Shown: positions 6,289 to 11,105 of the stretch, in pieces
How positions within the stretch are numbered: position 1 is the stretch's first letter
Layout: the number at the start of each line of letters is the position of its first letter
DNA from: Marinilabiliaceae bacterium
Lineage (GTDB): Bacteria; Bacteroidota; Bacteroidia; Bacteroidales; Marinilabiliaceae
DNA length: 11,105 nucleotides
Assembly: GCA_027010905.1 (NCBI GenBank)
Contig: JALVBA010000095.1
Span: 1-11,105, forward strand
Direction: 5' to 3'
Notes under the pieces: model-generated
The model's database searches: none
What the model saw: only the letters and a program-made list of their open reading frames with translations
Told to the model about the DNA's origin: nothing
Position numbers and translations under genes: made by a program

Positions 6289-7242
6289 TCAAAACAAAAA
6301 GTAAATATAAACAACATAAACAGTAACTAGTACAACTCCTTTCCAGCGACTAATAACCCCTCTGCTTAACGGTAGTAACATCAAAAACAGAAGCAGGGCA
6401 ATACCTATCATCCACAGGTAGTCCCACTCAAGAAAAGCAACATTAACATCTAATCTCTTCACAGAGGCGGTTACTCCCAAAATGGCGAAAATATTAAATA
6501 TATTTGAGCCGATTATATTACCAATTGAGATGTCTGTATTCTTCTTAAATGCGGCAATCAGCGAAGTAACAAGCTCAGGCACACTCGTACCAAAAGCAAT
6601 GACCGTAATTCCAATAACCCTTTCGCTAATACCAAAACTCGCAGCAATATTTCGTGCCCCGTAAACAAGCCGGTCTGAACCGTAATAGAGGCCTAATACA
6701 GACATAATAAATATTACGGCAATAAAAATCAGTGGCTTTTGCTTTTTGAGCTCAATGCTATCTTCAATAGAGTTCTTCTCTAGTTTTTCATTTTTTGATT
6801 TTGTATCGTATATCAACCAGAGCATATAGAGAACCAGTAACACCAGAAAGGTAATTCCCTCCCAAACGTTAAGCTTATTATTATTCCAGCTGAACAGGTA
6901 TAACAAAAGAGATGCAAACATCATCACGCTCCAGTCAATCCATACACCTTTTTTCTTTACTTTAATGGGAAATATGATTGCTACAAGCCCCAAGACCAGA
7001 ACAATATTTGCAATATTTGAACCTATAACATTACTGATTGAGATATCGGCTGATCCGGCAAATATAGCTTTCAGGCTAACAAATAGTTCAGGAGCTGACG
7101 TACCAAGGGCAACAACAGTAATACCAATAACCATATCGCTAATATTAAAACGCCTAGCTATTAACACACTTGATTGAATGAGGAAATGCCCCCCTGCAAA
7201 CAGAAAGAGGAAGCCTAAAATTAATGCTAAATATTCATTCAT
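6289..7242 (-). CDS. CaCA family Ca2+/Na+ (or H+) antiporter, YrbG-like
   Basis: 317 aa inner-membrane cation/calcium exchanger with about 10 hydrophobic segments and the two inverted alpha-repeats of the family. Repeat 1: GITVVALGTSAPEL (40-53) and NVIGSNIANI (71-80). Repeat 2: GITVIAFGTSVPEL (211-224) and NIIGSNIFNI (242-251). The glutamates E52 and E223 correspond to the ion-binding glutamates known from NCX_Mj. A hydrophilic loop of about 25 residues (146-170) separates the halves. Odd point: the segment before repeat 1 reads GGHFL where repeat 2 has GSDRL, so a commonly acidic position is H19. The ATG at 7242 gives a normal N-terminus. lolD follows closely downstream. The exchanged ions cannot be fixed from sequence. 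Confidence 0.9.
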   Translation of the reverse strand: MNEYLALILGFLFLFAGGHFLIQSSVLIARRFNISDMVIGITVVALGTSAPELFVSLKAIFAGSADISISNVIGSNIANIVLVLGLVAIIFPIKVKKKGVWIDWSVMMFASLLLYLFSWNNNKLNVWEGITFLVLLVLYMLWLIYDTKSKNEKLEKNSIEDSIELKKQKPLIFIAVIFIMSVLGLYYGSDRLVYGARNIAASFGISERVIGITVIAFGTSVPELVTSLIAAFKKNTDISIGNIIGSNIFNIFAILGVTASVKRLDVNVAFLEWDYLWMIGIALLLFLMLLPLSRGVISRWKGVVLVTVYVVYIYFLF

Positions 7243-7254
7243 TTATTGGAGATA

Positions 7255-7279
7255 CAATTTGTGATATTCAATTTGTGAT
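7255..7279. repeat. CAATTTGTGAT direct repeat upstream of the antiporter
   Basis: The 11-mer CAATTTGTGAT occurs at 7255-7265 and 7269-7279, a 14-bp period, within 40 bp of the antiporter start. It could be a paired regulator site or another slippage-type spacer repeat. I find no TAnnTTTG promoter box on the minus strand near it. Confidence 0.4.
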
Positions 7280-7302
7280 TTGGTATTTTCTAATTTACTA
7301 CA

Positions 7303-7328
7303 CCTATGTTCTTAACTTAAAACATAAG
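7303..7328 (-). repeat. Inverted repeat downstream of tatA
   Basis: Minus-strand arms CTTATGTT (7328-7321) and AACATAGG (7310-7303) can pair over 8 positions, one as G-T wobble, around a 10-base loop. It lies about 50 bp after the tatA stop and may fold at the transcript's 3' end, but no T-tract follows, so it is not called a terminator. Confidence 0.3.
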
Positions 7329-7376
7329 TAATCTCTAATTGTTTCATGGCAAATCTTCAGCAGCTTGCTCTTCTAT

Positions 7377-7862
7377 CTAGTCATCTTTCTTTTTAGCTTT
7401 TGGTGTCGAGCTCTTAACCTTCTTCACCTTCTTCGTCTTTTTCACCTTCTTGTTTGAAACTATTTCTGTCTTGCTCTCTGCTTCTGTCTTATCACTGGTG
7501 TCAATATTGTCATTTGCGATGGCAATATTCTCAGAAATATCATCAGGCTCCTCTGTATTAGGATAGGATTGGTCCTCTACACCATAAGGGTCGTAACTCT
7601 CACCTGTTGTTTCGCTGAATGTATCCTGAATCTCCTCAACCTGATCATTTAATGATTCCCTAACATCAGTTATCTCTTCGGTAAAACTATCTTTTGTTTC
7701 GTTGAGCTCCCGCTTAATCTCCTCGGTTGCCTTCCGAAATTCGTTCATCCCTTTACCAAAGGTACGTGCAAAGTCCGGTATTTTTTTTGAGCCAAAGAGC
7801 AGAAGTATAACAAGTACTACTATTACTATCTCTCCTCCCGATATAAAAAGCAAAGTCATCAT
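7377..7862 (-). CDS. tatA: Twin-arginine translocase subunit, TatA/TatB/TatE family
   Basis: 161 aa. TatA subunits assemble in the inner membrane to pass folded proteins with twin-arginine signals recruited by TatC. Seen: one N-terminal membrane helix (about 11-23), the hinge FG (23-24), and the amphipathic helix SKKIPDFARTFGKGMNEFRKATEEIKREL split as residues 25-35 and 36-53. The polar membrane residue is E11, as in TatB, where E. coli TatA has Gln. After it come a probable charged helix (54-85), an acidic linker (90-135) and a lysine-rich tail (138-159). It is longer than E. coli TatA (about 89 aa) because of this tail. MM at the start leaves the initiation codon uncertain by one codon. No tatC is adjacent. 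A TatB-like role is the alternative. Confidence 0.85.
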   Translation of the reverse strand: MMTLLFISGGEIVIVVLVILLLFGSKKIPDFARTFGKGMNEFRKATEEIKRELNETKDSFTEEITDVRESLNDQVEEIQDTFSETTGESYDPYGVEDQSYPNTEEPDDISENIAIANDNIDTSDKTEAESKTEIVSNKKVKKTKKVKKVKSSTPKAKKKDD

Positions 7863-7878
7863 ATCTGAAAAATTTATC

Positions 7879-7886
7879 CAAAGATA
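7879..7886 (-). promoter_or_regulatory. Candidate -7 box (TATCTTTG) of tatA
   Basis: The minus strand of 7879-7886 reads TATCTTTG, a full match to TAnnTTTG, 16 bp before the ATG at 7862, so the leader would be about 10 nt. No TTTG -33 element is seen at the usual distance; that stretch is occupied by the GGTTATTT array. Confidence 0.4.
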
Positions 7887-7896
7887 ATATATAATT

Positions 7897-7928
7897 GGTT
7901 ATTTGGTTATTTAGTTATTCGATTATTT
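7897..7928. repeat. Four 8-bp GGTTATTT-type tandem units upstream of tatA
   Basis: Units GGTTATTT, GGTTATTT, AGTTATTC and GATTATTT follow without gaps. The array occupies the likely -33 region and upstream DNA of tatA and stops about 22 bp from the secDF terminator. Copy-number change here would shift or alter the promoter spacing; this is inference. Confidence 0.55.
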
Positions 7929-7950
7929 AGTCAATTTCAATTATTACTTT

Positions 7951-7982
7951 AAAAAAACCCTCCTGATCTTAGCAGGAGGGTT
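7951..7982 (-). terminator. Rho-independent terminator of secDF
   Basis: On the minus strand, arm AACCCTCCTG (7982-7973), a 7-base loop, and arm CAGGAGGGTT (7965-7956) are followed by T residues through 7951. The 10-bp GC-rich stem is perfect. It starts 25 bp after the secDF stop codon and separates secDF from tatA. Confidence 0.88.
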
Positions 7983-8007
7983 AAATATATTTAGAAAACA
8001 GATTACT

Positions 8008-11001
8008 CTATTTCTTCGCTCTGTGTTTTTTCTCAATTAATGAATAAGAGATAGGTGTAGCGATAAAGAGTGATGAGTATGTACCTACAACAACACCAAT
8101 CATCAAGGCAAATACAAATCCCTGAATCACTTCACTACCGAACAGGAAGATTACCAATAACACTAAAAATGTTGTAAGTGATGTATTCAATGTACGGCTA
8201 ACTGTTGAGTTCAAGGCTGAGTCAATAACTTCTATCCGGTCTTTCTTCGGATGGAGTCCTAGGTATTCACGAATACGGTCAAACACAACTACTGTATCGT
8301 TTATTGAGTATCCAATAACAGTAAGAATTGCTGCAATAAATGCCTGATCAATCTCAAGCGAGAACGGCATGAAATTATATGTTAGCGAGAATATTCCCAG
8401 CACAATAATCACATCATGCATAAGAGCAATCAAAGCTCCAAAACCATACTCCCAGTTGCGGAAACGAATAAGAATATACAAGAAGATAACAATCAGCGAG
8501 AAGAAAATTGCATAACCTGCTTTTGTCTTAATATCCGTTGCAATAGTAGGTCCAACTTTCTGCGAGCTCATTCTATAATTTTTCAGAAAATCGTCTTTGG
8601 TAACACCACCTCCAATGAATGACTTAAGACCTTCATACAATTTTCCCTCAACTGCATTGTCGGTATCATCATTATTAACGTCAATCATATAATTTGTGGC
8701 TATACGAATCTGGTCTGACTCACCAAAAGTCTTAACCTCAACTGTTGCTCCGTCAAATTCAGCAACTAGTGATTTCTGAATATTTACAGAAGATACCGGC
8801 TCATCAAAACGGATAACAAATGTTCGTCCTCCGGTAAAGTCAATACCCTGTTTCAGCCCTTCTGTTAAGAGCGAACCAATACTAAACAGAATTAATGTTC
8901 CTGAAATAATGAAGAAGATATTTCTTTTTTCAAGAAACTTAATATGTAGTTTCTCAAAAAGATGTTTAGTATACTTTGTTGTGAACGATATGTTAGCATC
9001 CTTCTTAGTTAGCATCTTCTCAAATATCAATCTTGTAATGAAAATTGCCGTAAAGAATGAAGTAGCAATACCAATCATCAATGTTGTAGCAAAACCTTTA
9101 ATCGGACCTGTACCAAACAGGAATAGGATAAGGCCGGTCAGGAATGTTGTTACGTTTGAGTCAATAATTGCAGAAAAGGCATTACTGTAACCGTCAGATA
9201 GTGCTAACCTCACTCCTTTACCCGCTCGAAGTTCCTCTTTTATCCTTTCATAAATCAGTACGTTGGCATCCACCGACATACCAATTGTCAACACAATACC
9301 CGCAATACCCGGAAGGGTGAGTACTGCCCCAAACGATGCTAACACTCCCATAATAAAGAACATGTTAGTTATCAGAGCTAAGTCAGCTACCATACCAGCT
9401 TTGAAACCGTAGTAGAAAATCATGTAAACCAATACTACAATAAAGGCCCAGATAAAAGAGGTAAGACCTGCATGTACGGCCTCGGCTCCCAGCGAAGGAC
9501 CAACAACATTATCCTCAACAATACGAGCTGGAGCAGGTAGTTTACCCGACTTCAGAATATTCACAAGGTCATCAGCCTCGGTAGCAGAGAAGTTACCGGT
9601 AATCTGGCTTCTACCACCTGATATTTCACTCTGAACTGTAGGATTACTATATACATATCCATCAAGAACGATGGCGATACATTTACCAATATTATTTTTT
9701 GTGAGCTTAGCCCACGTTTTTGCACCTTCAGCATTCATTGTCATGTTTACTTCAAACTGACTACGCTGATTAAGATTTTTATTTGCATTAACAATTGCGT
9801 CTCCTTCGAGTGGAGGGCGTCCGTCGAATGTTGAAATTTTTAACGCTACAAGCTGATAGTATAAATCTTTTTCATTAACAGGGTTGGAAGTGTAGTACCT
9901 TACATCTTTTGTAGGCATCGGCTTAACCGACCATAAAAACTTCAAATCTTTAGGCAGAAGAGTTTTTACAACTGGTAGTTGAAGGTATGCATTTACCTCT
10001 GCCGTATCCTTCCCGGCAGCTATACCAACAACCGGTCCTTTAGGATTTTGACTTGGTAACAAATATGTGAACAGAGATTTGGTGACAGAGGTAGATAGTG
10101 AATCAGTCTTCAAACTGTCACTCTCCATATCCTGTAGCAGAGCAAGGTCATCCTCTTTCTTTTCATTCTGCTTTACAGCACCTTTCTCTTCAGTTGTACC
10201 TATCTCTGTAGTCTCAGGCTTTAACTTTGCAGCCTCAATCTCACGGGTTTTGTGTTCAGCCTGTGCAATATAGCTGTGAACCTCCTCATTATCGTAAGTC
10301 TCCCAAAACTCAAGGTTAGCCGTTCCCTGTAAAAGCTTTCTAACTCTTTGAGGATCGGTTATGCCCGGCAGTTCAATTAATACACGACCGGCTTTCTCCA
10401 GCTTCTGGATATTTGGTTGTGTTACACCAAACTTATCAATTCTTGTACGAAGAATATTAAATGCATTATCTATAGAACCCTGTGTCTGGACTCTGATTAC
10501 ATCTAGCACTTCAGCATTGGTAGAGTTGTAGTTAACTTCACCTTTTAACTCTACAGTATTAAATATTGCAGATAATTGTGCTTGTGGGTCTATCTCAGTA
10601 AAAGCCTCACCAAAGAGGGTAACAAAATTACTGCCTGATGTTTTCTCGCGTTTTTCAGCCAATTTGAGAGCTTCTACAAATGTAGGATCAGTATTGTAGT
10701 TAGCCAAAGCCCTAACAACATCTGATACCTGAACCTCAAGAATAAGGTTCATACCACCTTTCAGGTCAAGCCCGAAGTTAATCTCTCTCTCCTTACACTC
10801 CTGATATGTATATTTTCTCAATCCAAAAAGAAAATCATAAACCGGAATATTTTTTACTGAATCCAAATATGCCTGAACTCCCTGCGGTGATTGTGCTGCC
10901 TCTTTCTCTACGCGCTTTGCTTTGTATGTAAATGACAACTGATATAAACTCACTAACGCCAGGAGAATGGCAAATAGTCTTATTGCTCCTTTGTTCTGCA
11001 T
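8008..11001 (-). CDS. secDF: Protein translocase subunit SecDF (fused SecD-SecF)
   Basis: 997 aa inner-membrane protein that uses the proton gradient to help pull proteins out of SecYEG on the periplasmic side. The SecD half has an N-terminal membrane helix (6-24), the FGLDLKGGMNLILEV segment (76-90), a large periplasmic P1 domain with GIDNA-like and ELPGITDP motifs (176-216), then GPSLGAEAVHAG (501-512) and five membrane helices with GMSVDANVLIYERI (574-587). The SecF half begins near 690, with GIDFTGGR (719-726), KVGPTIATDI (815-824) and GYSINDTVVVFDRIRE (897-912). D578, D902 and R936 sit where the proton-path residues of Thermus SecDF lie; the D902-R936 spacing of 34 equals its D637-R671. 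A charged, low-complexity insert (about 247-318) lies within P1. The fusion is usual for Bacteroidota. A terminator follows directly; yajC is not in the window. Confidence 0.96.
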   Translation of the reverse strand: MQNKGAIRLFAILLALVSLYQLSFTYKAKRVEKEAAQSPQGVQAYLDSVKNIPVYDFLFGLRKYTYQECKEREINFGLDLKGGMNLILEVQVSDVVRALANYNTDPTFVEALKLAEKREKTSGSNFVTLFGEAFTEIDPQAQLSAIFNTVELKGEVNYNSTNAEVLDVIRVQTQGSIDNAFNILRTRIDKFGVTQPNIQKLEKAGRVLIELPGITDPQRVRKLLQGTANLEFWETYDNEEVHSYIAQAEHKTREIEAAKLKPETTEIGTTEEKGAVKQNEKKEDDLALLQDMESDSLKTDSLSTSVTKSLFTYLLPSQNPKGPVVGIAAGKDTAEVNAYLQLPVVKTLLPKDLKFLWSVKPMPTKDVRYYTSNPVNEKDLYYQLVALKISTFDGRPPLEGDAIVNANKNLNQRSQFEVNMTMNAEGAKTWAKLTKNNIGKCIAIVLDGYVYSNPTVQSEISGGRSQITGNFSATEADDLVNILKSGKLPAPARIVEDNVVGPSLGAEAVHAGLTSFIWAFIVVLVYMIFYYGFKAGMVADLALITNMFFIMGVLASFGAVLTLPGIAGIVLTIGMSVDANVLIYERIKEELRAGKGVRLALSDGYSNAFSAIIDSNVTTFLTGLILFLFGTGPIKGFATTLMIGIATSFFTAIFITRLIFEKMLTKKDANISFTTKYTKHLFEKLHIKFLEKRNIFFIISGTLILFSIGSLLTEGLKQGIDFTGGRTFVIRFDEPVSSVNIQKSLVAEFDGATVEVKTFGESDQIRIATNYMIDVNNDDTDNAVEGKLYEGLKSFIGGGVTKDDFLKNYRMSSQKVGPTIATDIKTKAGYAIFFSLIVIFLYILIRFRNWEYGFGALIALMHDVIIVLGIFSLTYNFMPFSLEIDQAFIAAILTVIGYSINDTVVVFDRIREYLGLHPKKDRIEVIDSALNSTVSRTLNTSLTTFLVLLVIFLFGSEVIQGFVFALMIGVVVGTYSSLFIATPISYSLIEKKHRAKK

Positions 11002-11053
11002 TTGTTTGTACTTTAAATATATTTTTGTTTATATAAATCCGTAATTAACCGCG

Positions 11054-11061
11054 CAAAGATA
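11054..11061 (-). promoter_or_regulatory. Candidate -7 box (TATCTTTG) of secDF
   Basis: The minus strand of 11054-11061 reads TATCTTTG followed by CGCG, a full match to the Bacteroidota TAnnTTTG -7 element. It is 52 bp before the ATG at 11001, giving a leader of roughly 45 nt. The -33 region upstream is an A/T-run without a clean TTTG. Confidence 0.5.
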
Positions 11062-11105
11062 TTGGTTTTTTTTTAGAAAATTTAATGAAGTAATAAATTG
11101 TATAT

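Noticed and set aside
6278..6292. TTG at 6292 as the lolD start, overlapping the antiporter by 4 bp
   Set aside because: It would add five residues not found in LolD proteins; the ATG at 6277 aligns exactly with the usual N-terminus.
251..11001. A single multi-gene system linking the export and transport genes
   Set aside because: Terminators, spacers and unrelated functions separate the genes; all are common housekeeping families.

Overview
The window looks like a housekeeping stretch of a Bacteroidota chromosome, most likely Bacteroidales. I infer this from a single fused SecD-SecF protein of about 1000 residues, candidate promoters of the TAnnTTTG (-7) type, start codons without a clear Shine-Dalgarno sequence, low GC, and protein versions typical of that phylum (LolD, TIGR02757, a TatA with a long charged tail). 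The genus cannot be told from sequence alone.

Layout, left to right. Positions 1-250 are an AT-rich control region with several dyad symmetries, in front of a GTG-started LacI-family regulator (251-1321, +). This is the only plus-strand gene. Everything else is on the minus strand and reads right to left: secDF (11001-8008) with its own terminator; a tatA-family gene (7862-7377); a CaCA-type cation antiporter followed 11 bp later by the Lol ATPase gene lolD (7242-5606); a TIGR02757 gene (5463-4699); trmN6 and a MATE exporter gene sharing an ATGA stop/start (4512-2435); and comB (2040-1318), which meets the regulator tail to tail through one shared TTAA.

How the genes relate. SecDF, TatA and LolD all serve traffic across or from the inner membrane: Sec export, Tat export and lipoprotein release. 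The antiporter and MATE exporter are inner-membrane transporters. TrmN6 modifies tRNA. The TIGR02757 protein has an HhH-GPD-like signature. These are separate transcription units placed side by side, not one pathway; only antiporter-lolD and trmN6-MATE look co-transcribed. The partners of several proteins (TatC, LolC/LolE, YajC, ComA) are not in the window.

I see no mobile element with a transposase, no CRISPR array, no RNA gene and no new multi-gene system. The least explained material lies between genes: a nested palindromic element at 2208-2301, a terminator with a competing upstream arm at 2152-2197, degenerate word-like tandem repeats before trmN6 and tatA, and paired operator-like dyads before the LacI-type gene.
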